This document shows, piece after piece, positions 34,990-42,160 of a stretch of 44,034 nucleotides of DNA. The stretch lies in assembly GCA_028278545.1 (NCBI GenBank), contig JANQED010000171.1, forward strand, positions 1-44,034, read 5' to 3'. The DNA comes from Anaerolineales bacterium (GTDB taxonomy: Bacteria > Chloroflexota > Anaerolineae > Anaerolineales > UBA11858). Every line of letters begins with the position of its first letter. Within the stretch, counting starts at the first letter, position 1. The translations under genes and the position numbers were made by a program. The notes beneath the pieces are model-generated. The model was not told the DNA's origin and ran no database searches. It was given only the letters and a program-made list of their open reading frames with translations.

Positions 34990-35435
34990 TGGCAATTAAT
35001 CCCGGTAAATATATCCACAGCATCGACTACTACAAGGTCGTCAAGGCGCAAGGCGACTGGGGGCCAGAGGAAAGCACAACCAAGTACGTCAAACGTAAAA
35101 GATGCCTGGTCACGCCATTAGAGGAGCAAGAGGTATCCGGTCGTCACGGCGTCGAGCAACGCAACAAGTACCGAATCCTGCATCGACTGGATGATGATAT
35201 CAAGCCGGATATGCGAATTACTTTCGAGGGTCGGGAGCTAGAGATTGCGCAAATCCTGCGCTACGACATCCGCAGAGAGATGATGCTGGTTGCATACGAG
35301 ATGGACCCTGAGCAGTCGATGATTGTCCATCCGTTTGCCACTACAACTACGACCACCACGACCACCACGACGACTACAACAACCGAGGAGCCGACTACGA
35401 CAACGGAAGTACCGGCAACCACGCCTCCGCCTTAA
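34989..35435 (+). CDS. Head closure/stopper protein with Thr-rich tail
   Basis: The 148-residue protein has an SPP1 gp16-like head-closure core (SIDYYKVVKAQGDWGPE, LHRLDDDIKPDMRITFEGRE). The last 32 residues are a tail of 15 Thr in a row followed by EEPTTTTEVPATTPPP, which is unusual for a neck protein. The tail is encoded by mixed acn codons (35340-35432), so it is not a simple slippage repeat. A second virion gene (39597) carries the same kind of tail. The core would plug the portal and link to the tail. The tail may be exposed and modified (inference). Confidence 0.82.
   Translation: MAINPGKYIHSIDYYKVVKAQGDWGPEESTTKYVKRKRCLVTPLEEQEVSGRHGVEQRNKYRILHRLDDDIKPDMRITFEGRELEIAQILRYDIRREMMLVAYEMDPEQSMIVHPFATTTTTTTTTTTTTTTEEPTTTTEVPATTPPP
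35340..35432 (+). repeat. Thr/Pro low-complexity coding repeat 1
   Basis: Fifteen consecutive Thr codons with mixed third bases, then a Glu/Pro/Thr tail, at the end of the head-closure gene. Confidence 0.8.
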
Positions 35436-35445
35436 TAATAAAGAG

Positions 35446-35925
35446 ATGACCACGCCAAGATTCAAAGTAGAGTTTGAGGGATTCAACGAGCTAGACCGAC
35501 TCTTTGGCGAGCTGGCTGATGAGCGGAAGGTGCGCGCTGTACAACGCCAGGTGATTAACTTCGCTATGACCCCGACGCTCAAAACTGCGAAGGCAAATGC
35601 TCCCGAAGATTCTGGCGCATTGAAGTTTGCCCTTGAAAAGAAAGTAGGGACCACGAAAGACAAACAACGAGTCTATGGCATTGTCGGCGTTGACTCTAAA
35701 AAGTCGGTCATCCACGAGGGAAAGGTAAGACGACCCAGCAAGTACATCCATCTCGTGGAGAACGGGTTTGTCGCCAGAGATGGGCGCTACATTCCGGGTA
35801 AGCATCTGCTCAAAAAGGCCCAGACTTCGACCATCGCAGAGATGGCGAGTCGATACGAACAGAAGCTAAAACAAGCTGTAGATAAACAGCTGGACAAGGC
35901 GAGAGCGAAGGCAGGGATTAGATGA
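35446..35925 (+). CDS. HK97 gp10-like neck protein
   Basis: The 159-residue protein has the typical gp10 pattern: a helical start with LDRLFGELADERKVRAVQRQ, APEDSGALKFALEKKV in the middle, a RRPSKYIHLVENGF region, and a PGKHLLKKA motif, then a long helical tail. It joins the neck to the tail tube. ATG at 35446 follows aataaagag; an upstream frame in the previous gene is not needed. It overlaps the next gene by four bases (atga). Confidence 0.87.
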   Translation: MTTPRFKVEFEGFNELDRLFGELADERKVRAVQRQVINFAMTPTLKTAKANAPEDSGALKFALEKKVGTTKDKQRVYGIVGVDSKKSVIHEGKVRRPSKYIHLVENGFVARDGRYIPGKHLLKKAQTSTIAEMASRYEQKLKQAVDKQLDKARAKAGIR

Positions 35926-36326
35926 TTGGAAAGGTCGTATACAACCTGCTCTCAACCAATTCGAGCGTCACCGAGTTGACCTCGAACCGTATCGCATTTG
36001 ATGCTGCTGAGCAGAATGAACACAGACTAACCGGCATCGTCATAGAGGATATCGCAGGCGATTATGAGAATACACTAGATGGCGAGACGACATACTTGAC
36101 CGGCATCATCCGCATCGTCTGTCTCTCGCCAATAAAGAGGACTGCTGAGGAGCTGGCGACTGTTGTTTACAACGCTCTGCACAATCAGAGAGGGACCATC
36201 AAGGGCGTCAAGCTGGCGACCTTGTTGGCGAGCGGCCGGAGCGACATACCAAGGCAGGCCCAGGGCGGAGAGGGAAAAACGCAGTACGGCGTTGCAGTAG
36301 ATTTTGATTACACGATAAGAGCCTAA
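35922..36326 (+). CDS. Tail terminator/completion protein (DUF3168-like)
   Basis: The 134-residue protein has the small alpha/beta form of tail terminators: LSTNSSVTELTSNRIAF at the start, TYLTGIIRIVCLSPIKRTAE in the middle with the helix EELATVVYNALHNQRG, and a last strand YGVAVDFDYTIRA. It probably caps the tail tube. It is translationally coupled to the gp10-like gene and lies before the tube gene. Confidence 0.8.
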   Translation: MIGKVVYNLLSTNSSVTELTSNRIAFDAAEQNEHRLTGIVIEDIAGDYENTLDGETTYLTGIIRIVCLSPIKRTAEELATVVYNALHNQRGTIKGVKLATLLASGRSDIPRQAQGGEGKTQYGVAVDFDYTIRA

Positions 36327-36343
36327 AGGCTCAGGAGAGAAAG

Positions 36344-36778
36344 ATGGCACAATCAGACAATGTAGTTTACGGAACCGGGAGTAAGGTCTACTACGATGCA
36401 GGCGCTGGCGATGTTGAGATAACCAACGTTATCGAGACCACGCCGATGGCTGCGCCTTTCGAGACGTACGAGCGGCGTACAACCGATATGACGGTCGTTA
36501 AGAAAGTCCCGACCTACAAAGCGCCCAATCAGGTAACAGTCACAGCCGAGTACAATTCGACTCAGCACGCTACGTTATTGGCGCTCAAAAACGCAAAGAC
36601 TAGCTTGGGTCTAAGCCAAGAGTTTCCGGGCGTACCAGGGGCGACAGATACAACGGCCAAGGCGGACTGCGCTGCAACATACCTTATCGATGCTCACGCA
36701 GTACCAGCGGCGGCAGGCGGAGTTAACGCTGTATATGTCTTTGAACTGAACGCTGACGTGACATTCAGCACGACCTAA
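36344..36778 (+). CDS. Major tail tube protein
   Basis: The 144-residue protein begins with GTGSKVYYDAGAGDVEITN, followed by the VIETTPMAAPFETYERRTTD region and a TVTAEYNSTQHATLLALKNA helix, then AVYVFELNADVTFS. This fits a small tail-tube fold of siphoviruses. It follows the terminator protein and precedes the chaperone pair. A ggagagaaag site precedes the ATG. Confidence 0.85.
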   Translation: MAQSDNVVYGTGSKVYYDAGAGDVEITNVIETTPMAAPFETYERRTTDMTVVKKVPTYKAPNQVTVTAEYNSTQHATLLALKNAKTSLGLSQEFPGVPGATDTTAKADCAATYLIDAHAVPAAAGGVNAVYVFELNADVTFSTT

Positions 36779-36796
36779 TAACAGAGAGGATACGAG

Positions 36797-37138
36797 ATGA
36801 GCATTAGGGACAAAGTATTAGTGAAAGGCAAAGAGCCCGTTAAATGCGAGATTGAGGGCGAAGAGATATACATCCGGGAGGCTGGGTTTAACGACCTTGC
36901 AAAGATGGGTGTTGGCGAAGAGAACTTTTTGAATGCAATCATAATCAAGAGCGTGTTTGATGCTGAGGGGAATCAGATTTTTGCAGATGACGAAGTTGAT
37001 AGCCTCAAGCTGAATGTCACTACTGGTGCGGAACTGTTTGGGCTGGTAGCAAAGTATGGCGGAATACCGGGCGAGGATGACTTAAAAAACTTGCAACGGG
37101 CGTTGACGGATGGAGATACCGACTCGCCCACGAGCTAG
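36797..37138 (+). CDS. Tail assembly chaperone G
   Basis: The 113-residue protein (KGKEPVKCEIEGEEIYIREA, then AGFNDLAKMGVGEENFLNAI) is the lambda gpG-type chaperone that guards the tape measure before tail polymerisation. It ends with DTDSPTS at 37138. It contains a slippery site at 37084-37090 that lets ribosomes enter the T frame and make a longer GT fusion. It lies between the tube and tape-measure genes, the fixed position for this pair. Confidence 0.87.
   Translation: MSIRDKVLVKGKEPVKCEIEGEEIYIREAGFNDLAKMGVGEENFLNAIIIKSVFDAEGNQIFADDEVDSLKLNVTTGAELFGLVAKYGGIPGEDDLKNLQRALTDGDTDSPTS
37084..37090 (+). other. Programmed -1 frameshift slippery site (A AAA AAC)
   Basis: In the G frame the codons tta aaa aac contain the canonical heptamer A_AAA_AAC. 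Slipping one base back gives aaa aaa, then ctt gca acg in the T frame. The new frame continues VDGWRYRLAHELGKDVSELD without a stop. Position near the end of G is the rule in siphoviruses. Confidence 0.92.
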
Positions 37139-37476
37139 GCAAAGATGTATCTGAGTTAGATGGCATGACGGTAGGGGAGATGGCCCGATGGCAACATTAC
37201 TTTGCATCTCATCCGCCAGGACACGAGCGAATAGAAAACGCCATAGCTCAACTGACGCTCTACATAGATATGCTCATCCATCTGACGCAGGGCAAAGACT
37301 ACCAAGGATGTCTGGGCGATTACCTGATTCGGTATGAGCCTGAGACAGAGCAGGAAAAACAGCAGAAGAGAAGGCAGCAAATGATGCTTGAGTACGCCGC
37401 TTGGCAGGCGCTAGCGGCGGAATCGGAGGCGAGAGAAAGAGATAGTGGCGAAGTCGATAGCCAATCCAGCAGTTAA
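37090..37476 (+). CDS. Tail assembly chaperone T (expressed as GT fusion by -1 frameshift)
   Basis: About 128 residues follow the slippery site: VDGWRYRLAHELGKDVSELD, then MTVGEMARWQHYFASHPPGH and a helical tail EKQQKRRQQMMLEYAAWQAL. LAHELG...LDGMTVGEMARWQ is typical of GT domains. An internal ATG at 37165 has no good ribosome site, so independent translation is unlikely. The T frame runs 32 bases into the tape-measure gene, another sign of coupling. The GT protein should recruit tail-tube subunits to the tape measure. Confidence 0.87.
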   Translation, partial: LATGVDGWRYRLAHELGKDVSELDGMTVGEMARWQHYFASHPPGHERIENAIAQLTLYIDMLIHLTQGKDYQGCLGDYLIRYEPETEQEKQQKRRQQMMLEYAAWQALAAESEARERDSGEVDSQSSS

Positions 37477-38749
37477 GTTTACCGCCGATGTGAGTCCATA
37501 TGTCCGGGGCGTGAAATCAGCTCAGGCCGCCACCTCCTCATTCAAATCTAAGGGCTCTGCCGCTTGGGCAGGCGCAGCCAAAGCCATCAAAGCCGGTTCG
37601 GCGGTCATCGCTGGCGCAGCTACGGCGGCAGCTGGCGCAATCGCTGCGCTGACCGCCAAAGGTCTTAAGGAAATAGACCAGATATCGAAGCTCAGCGATG
37701 AGCTGGGATTTAGTACTGAGGCATTGGCAACCTACCAGCTCGCAACGGAGTTGACCGGTACAAAGCAAGAAAATCTAACGAAAGGTCTCCAGCGCCTGGT
37801 ACGTAGGCTGGGCGAGGCTAAGCAGGGTTACGGAGAGGCCGTCAAGGGACTCAAGGCGCTCGGATTCTCGGCAGATGAGTTGACCCGTGTTCCAGTTGAG
37901 GAGGCTTTAGGCCGAATCATGGACCGCATCAACGCTCTGCCTACCTCCACCGAAAGGGCAGCAGCAGCCTATGCATTTTTCGGTAGGCAAGGTCAAGAGT
38001 TGCAGAACTTTTTAGCGTTGGGCTCTAAGGGATTGGCGCAGGTCAGAAAAGAGGCTGACCTGTTGGGACTGACGTTCGACAGATTAAGCGGCGCAAAGGT
38101 TGAGAATGCCAACGACGCTCTAGCCAAGGCCAGAAAGATAGTAGTGGCGCTCAGCCGAGCCTTTGCCGTTGCCCTTGCGCCATTTATCGAGGTCGTTTCT
38201 AACAATCTCATTGACGCTGGCAAGTCTGCTGGCGGATTCGGAAACATTGCAACACGAGCCGTTGGCTGGGTCATCAAGGCGGCAGCCAAGCTGGCCGACG
38301 CCTGGTCTGTTGTTAAGGGCGCATTCAACGCAGTAAAGGCAGCCGTCTTATTGGGTCTTGGACTCATTCTGGGGCCGCTTGAGTTGATTCTGAGGACCGC
38401 TGCAAAGGTTGCGGATGTCTTTGGTTTAGACTTTGCCTCAAGCATCACCGCAGCTGCTGAAGCCATCTCCGCATTTCGTAAAGAAGGGGCTGAGGCTGCG
38501 AGGTCGGCAGCTGCAAACTACCAAGCTGGATTCTCTGGCGAGTCGAGCCGGAGGGCTGAGCGGTTCGTATCGGAGATACAACGCCAGGCAGACGAAAGAG
38601 CAAAGGAAACGTTAAGGCAGAAAGAGCGTGACCGGGCAGAGTTGCAGCGTAGGCAACAGCTAGAGGAGACCCGCAAACAGACGAGAGGAATAGACAGACT
38701 AAATCAAACTGTAGGCAGGCCGCAATCGTTGACCGGGGCGGGATATTGA
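37445..38749 (+). CDS. Tail tape measure protein (short)
   Basis: The 434-residue protein has a helical N-terminus with repeated KSAQAATSSFKSKGSAAW, Ala-rich hydrophobic runs (AGSAVIAGAATAAAGAIAAL), the TMP signature ISKLSDELGFSTEALATYQL, and VKAAVLLGLGLILGPLELIL as membrane-type helix. The C-terminus is a charged coiled coil. A tape measure of this size would set a short siphovirus tail, roughly 65 nm if mostly helical (calculated from 0.15 nm per residue). GTG start at 37445 with gagagaaagag upstream; it overlaps T. Confidence 0.88.
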   Translation: MAKSIANPAVKFTADVSPYVRGVKSAQAATSSFKSKGSAAWAGAAKAIKAGSAVIAGAATAAAGAIAALTAKGLKEIDQISKLSDELGFSTEALATYQLATELTGTKQENLTKGLQRLVRRLGEAKQGYGEAVKGLKALGFSADELTRVPVEEALGRIMDRINALPTSTERAAAAYAFFGRQGQELQNFLALGSKGLAQVRKEADLLGLTFDRLSGAKVENANDALAKARKIVVALSRAFAVALAPFIEVVSNNLIDAGKSAGGFGNIATRAVGWVIKAAAKLADAWSVVKGAFNAVKAAVLLGLGLILGPLELILRTAAKVADVFGLDFASSITAAAEAISAFRKEGAEAARSAAANYQAGFSGESSRRAERFVSEIQRQADERAKETLRQKERDRAELQRRQQLEETRKQTRGIDRLNQTVGRPQSLTGAGY

Positions 38750-39591
38750 TGGCGATTGAGATAGACACAGTAGCATTTTCTGACAACACCAACGCCGATG
38801 GCGTACGTGCCATAAGGGTGGGGCGCAACTACGTTGACAATCAGGGCAACAACGTAGACCTAAACACGGTCGTCAACTCGCTTCCTGATGTTGGAGCCGA
38901 GTACCTATCGACTGGCGCATATCTGGTCGATAGGGACGCAAACAAGGTCGAGCCTCATAACGTTGAGGTCAGCTTGCTCTATCAAAACACTGTGCCGGCT
39001 GGATTCAACGGCGATTTGTCGACTCTACCAGCTTCGGTAAGCCTCAACATCCGTACCAGAGAGCGCCGTTACTGGATTAACAACGACGGCTCAGACATTA
39101 TGAACACCAACGGTATGCCCATCATTGCCGAGCAGATGCCAACCAAGATGTTTCCTGAAACCGAATTACGTTGGAGCAAATGGTTTGATACGGTTAACTA
39201 CGATTACTTCGAGGGGCTTGCCGGTAAATGTAATACCAACAGCGTAACCATATCAGGTAAGACGTATGATGCTAAGACTCTGTTGGTTGTCGGCTCATCC
39301 GCTGCTACCGAGTGGCGCAACAACGTGCTCTATGCTCGAATCTCGCTCATTATGTGGGTCTATGCCCCCGACCAGCTGTCTACCAACTGGAGCGACGTCA
39401 AGATACTCGCTCAAGGATACTTCGAGAAAGACGGTACTGACATCAAACTGATAACTGACTTCGAGGGCAATCCTCTGCCAACCCCAACGCCATTAAACTC
39501 GGCTGGGGCAGCCCTAGATATTGATGGTACGCCTCACTACATCGATGCCGATAGAGCCGAAGACACCAATATGTCGCACGATTGGAGCTAA
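38749..39591 (+). CDS. Minor tail protein, unrecognised family
   Basis: The 280-residue protein lies directly after the tape measure (start overlapping its stop by one base), a position usually held by distal tail proteins. It is beta-rich (IDTVAFSDNTNADGVRAIRV, EVSLLYQNTVPAGFNGDLS, NIRTRERRYWINNDGSDIMN, ARISLIMWVYAPDQLSTNWS). It ends with an HYIDADRAED-type segment. No enzymatic motif is visible. A role at the tail tip is likely from position only. Confidence 0.65.
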   Translation: MAIEIDTVAFSDNTNADGVRAIRVGRNYVDNQGNNVDLNTVVNSLPDVGAEYLSTGAYLVDRDANKVEPHNVEVSLLYQNTVPAGFNGDLSTLPASVSLNIRTRERRYWINNDGSDIMNTNGMPIIAEQMPTKMFPETELRWSKWFDTVNYDYFEGLAGKCNTNSVTISGKTYDAKTLLVVGSSAATEWRNNVLYARISLIMWVYAPDQLSTNWSDVKILAQGYFEKDGTDIKLITDFEGNPLPTPTPLNSAGAALDIDGTPHYIDADRAEDTNMSHDWS

Positions 39592-39596
39592 AGGCT

Positions 39597-40199
39597 ATGG
39601 CGTTCGACCAGGAATCAATCAGAAGAATCGGCGAGGCGGTCGGGCAGAGCGAAGACGCCAAGCGTCATCCTCAGCAAAGACCGCCCAAACCTGAGCCTCA
39701 ACAAGCATTTGCTCAGCGTATGAAAATCAAGGTTGTCCACGGCGACTACCTCGAATGTCGCCGGATGGATGGGACGACTGAGGGTACGACGACCATATAC
39801 GTGGCGAAGCGATTGGTGATGCAACGCCAGAACTGGCACAACACGACTAACGATGATGGATGGCTACTGACGGATGATGGTACCGATGGGACCACTAGGA
39901 CAGCATCAAAGTCAGGGGAAGACGATCTTGCTCAGGAGGTTAGTCCGCAATATACGGTAGACGACGAGATAATCGCTGAGCGAATCGGTAACGGCACAGG
40001 CGTGATGGTATCAGGCGACAACGTGTATTGGATGGACGGGGAACATCGTACTTGGTGCGATTGCTGTTTCCCGATGACCACTACGACCACGACCACTACG
40101 ACTACAACTGAGGCTCCGACTACTACGACGACTACGCTTGCGCCAACGACTACCACGACGACTACGACGACTCAAGCGCCGACGACGGGGCCGCCTTAA
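39597..40199 (+). CDS. Virion protein with long Thr-rich C-terminal tail
   Basis: The 200-residue protein has a globular N-terminal part (MAFDQESIRRIGEAVGQSED, IKVVHGDYLECRRMDG, TTTIYVAKRLVMQRQNW). From 40077 a 40-residue tail of three Thr runs is separated by EAP, LAP and QAP and ends TTGPP. A WCDCCFPM segment of three cysteines precedes the tail. ATG at 39597 with ctaaagg upstream is chosen over a TTG five codons earlier. The tail matches that of the head-closure gene at 34989 in composition. Function unknown; it lies among tail genes. Confidence 0.68.
   Translation: MAFDQESIRRIGEAVGQSEDAKRHPQQRPPKPEPQQAFAQRMKIKVVHGDYLECRRMDGTTEGTTTIYVAKRLVMQRQNWHNTTNDDGWLLTDDGTDGTTRTASKSGEDDLAQEVSPQYTVDDEIIAERIGNGTGVMVSGDNVYWMDGEHRTWCDCCFPMTTTTTTTTTTTEAPTTTTTTLAPTTTTTTTTTQAPTTGPP
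40077..40196 (+). repeat. Thr/Pro low-complexity coding repeat 2
   Basis: Runs of 11, 6 and 9 Thr codons with mixed third bases, separated by Ala-Pro spacers. It resembles the shorter run at 35340-35432 on another virion gene. Confidence 0.8.
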
Positions 40200-40215
40200 A
40201 CTGGGGCAGCAGGTT

Positions 40216-40683
40216 GTGGCGGCAATCGCTAAGCTGAAGCCGCCAACAGACTTTGTTGAAACGGTAGCTGATTGCGACTTTGTAACCTCGTCAACGGATA
40301 TTGAGTCAGTCCAGCAATGCGTTTCTCTTACCTCTCTTAGCTATTCACGAGCAGAGAGATTGCTGGCAACATACAAGCGAGTATTACAGCACGAAGAAGA
40401 GGTCTTTAGGGGCTACATTACCGACTTGCATCAAGACGCCCCGTCAGATTCAGACAAAACGGATATCAATAGGAATATTACGATGTCGGTCAAGTATGGT
40501 GGACACTCTCGAAAGCTATCGATGTCCCTTATGCCGGGTCAATACAAGCAAGCGTTAGAATGGCATGGCGAGACGCGCCAGCTATTCATTCGGGCTGTTG
40601 TGGATAAGAATACTACCCCGTGGTCGGTCTATGACCTAAAAGAAATCTACCCGCTTGACGCCAATCAAGGCCAGTTATTTTAA
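40216..40683 (+). CDS. Phage protein at the end of the tail module, unknown function
   Basis: The 155-residue product reads AAIAKLKPPTDFVETVADCD, then a coiled-coil helix SYSRAERLLATYKRVLQHEE, and a beta-type end (TMSVKYGGHSRKLSMSLMPG, RQLFIRAVVDKNTTPW). GTG at 40216 follows ggggcagcagg and avoids the long overlap with the previous gene that the first frame start (40138) would require. It is the last plus-strand gene of the structural module. No family recognised. Confidence 0.55.
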   Translation: MAAIAKLKPPTDFVETVADCDFVTSSTDIESVQQCVSLTSLSYSRAERLLATYKRVLQHEEEVFRGYITDLHQDAPSDSDKTDINRNITMSVKYGGHSRKLSMSLMPGQYKQALEWHGETRQLFIRAVVDKNTTPWSVYDLKEIYPLDANQGQLF

Positions 40684-40698
40684 GTAAGTAACCAACCG

Positions 40699-40965
40699 CT
40701 AGGATGGCTGCTGTTCATCGTCCTTGTCGGAATCACTGTCGTTTCTCTCTCTCCAACGTTGCAACTCCTGGCGAATGTTATCAACAACCTCGTCAGGCGT
40801 ATCTCCAGAAATGAAGAGGCGCTTTGAGCCATCATCAAGCGGAGTCTCTCCGAGTCCGCCGATTTCAGTGTACGCTCTTAGGTAGTGGAAAACATCAGCT
40901 TCTTTGTCAGCAGGGACATCGAAGTAGTAACCTTTTTCACTTCGTTTGATTTCGTAATGTGCCAT
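40699..40965 (-). CDS. Small unknown protein, opposite strand to the tail genes
   Basis: The 88-residue protein reads AHYEIKRSEKGYYFDVPADK, GSKRLFISGDTPDEVVDNIR and ends with an acidic, Asp/Ser-rich tail. It has a small alpha/beta look with a Tyr-rich beginning. The start at 40965 has aggaga upstream. It lies between the tail module and the TIR remnant near attR, a place where phages often carry lysogenic cargo genes (inference). No family recognised. Confidence 0.55.
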   Translation of the reverse strand: MAHYEIKRSEKGYYFDVPADKEADVFHYLRAYTEIGGLGETPLDDGSKRLFISGDTPDEVVDNIRQELQRWRERNDSDSDKDDEQQPS

Positions 40966-41016
40966 TCTGATGAGTTCTCCTGTCAATCGGATAGGAAAGC
41001 TCGGATGGAAGCACTG

Positions 41017-41310
41017 CTACACGGCGACTCCGTAAAGCCACTTTCCGAGACGTTCATGGCCACGTGGTAGGAAGTTAACAAAAAAAGTGCCTCCAACTTT
41101 GTCTACGTAAGGGTATATGCCAAGATACTCTTGGCCCTTTATGGCCTTGAAGTCATCGTCATTGGTAATAATTGGGATGGTTGCGGCCTTGCTCTTCAGC
41201 CCGTCCATGTAACCCAACTCCCAAGGCATCCACTTGGAAGCTGTCGCATCGTCGTCGATTCTCGGCTTGGTGTGGTTTGCGCAATTGGTGGTCAAGCAAC
41301 AGACCCACAA
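41017..41310 (-). pseudogene. 3' remnant of a TIR-domain gene
   Basis: The frame (97 residues) reads SKWMPWELGYMDGLKSKAAT, then IKGQEYLGIYPYVDKVGG and a LPRGHERLGKWLYG end. This matches the second half of TIR-like domains of the S-x-WMPWELGY type, with the conserved Glu. The first half, with the DxSH-like start of the fold and the loop region, is missing: an in-frame TGA lies just upstream of the TTG at 41310, and no other frame carries it. It sits within 350 bases of attR. It is probably a truncated anti-phage or toxin-like gene; a small functional product cannot be excluded. Confidence 0.62.
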
Positions 41311-41550
41311 AGAGCATCAACCAGGCCTCGTAGTTCAGAGCGAGTTGTTCGAGTACGTCCAGCATTGCGGTTTGATACTACCCGCCGCATCCGGCGACCT
41401 CAACAAAAAACTTACACATCGTCCAGGCTCGCACGTTCGAGCTGGACAGCGCGCCATCTACATAAGGCGCGCCCCGAATGCCAAGAGACCGAAGCTACAT
41501 AGAGAGCCTTAAGCGCCTCGGCTGGATGCAACGGCCGCCCGGTCATCGGG
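41311..41550. other. Gap between the TIR remnant and right arm repeats
   Basis: Frames on both strands here are shadows or are poor in protein character. A frame on the minus strand (to 41693) reads through the tRNA gene and is not real. No clear signal until the arm repeats at 41551. Confidence 0.5.
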
Positions 41551-41606
41551 AGGGGTACAGAGGGGGTACAAATCAAAAAGGGGTACAGTAGGGCTAGGGG
41601 GATACA
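41551..41606. repeat. Right arm-type integrase binding repeats
   Basis: Four copies of the motif seen beside attL occur in 56 bases: aggggtaca at 41551, gggggtaca at 41562, aggggtaca at 41579 and gggggataca at 41597. All are direct. They end 43 bases before attR. Confidence 0.7.
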
Positions 41607-41648
41607 AAAATAACCCTCACAAGTCTCTGACTCATAAGGGTTTGTCAA

Positions 41649-41722
<74 letters not shown>

Positions 41723-41872
41723 TTTCGCGGCCCTGTTGCCAAACCGATAATCCTAGTGGACCCAGCTCTGGGATGCAAGATCGGCGATATCCGCGTTGGG
41801 CTAAAGGCCCGGGCCGTCTCGGCCGATAAACGCATCAGGCACTCTTGCGCCTTAGTGAGATGGAGACTACCG

Positions 41873-42046
41873 GTGGCTGAAACCGTACGCATGATTTGCC
41901 CGAACCTGCAGTGCCAGTCGATCCTGGCGGTCCCCGTCACCGCGCGCGGCAAGACGATCCGCTGCAGCGGGTGCGGCACGACGATCCGGGTCCCCAGCAA
42001 CTCCCCCAAGCCCGCCGATTCCGGCGCGTCGACCAAGCCGTCGTAA
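41873..42046 (+). CDS. Small zinc-ribbon protein
   Basis: The 57-residue product (from GTG, or 51 from ATG 41891) reads MICPNLQCQSILAVPVTARG and then KTIRCSGCGTTIRVP, giving a Cys-x4-Cys ... Cys-x2-Cys zinc ribbon of the MJ0042 or LSD1 type. The tail is Pro/Ser-rich. Such single ribbons are common in planctomycetes, often in secretion-linked or DNA-linked proteins; role unknown. ggag lies eight bases before the GTG. The longer frame back to 41642 reads through the tRNA and is not real. Confidence 0.6.
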   Translation: MAETVRMICPNLQCQSILAVPVTARGKTIRCSGCGTTIRVPSNSPKPADSGASTKPS

Positions 42047-42160
42047 CCACGCCGCCCCCCCCTTTATCCGCCCCGTTCGCGTGTGATCGGTTCCCGCGTT
42101 GCACGGTCGTGCCGTTGCCCGTAGCTTGTGGGTTCTGAGCCCGACCAGCGAGGTACGACC

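Noticed and set aside
35340..35384. Possible simple-sequence slippage (phase-variation) repeat
   Set aside because: Third bases vary (act, aca, acc, acg), so it is not a perfect trinucleotide repeat; variation by slippage would be limited.
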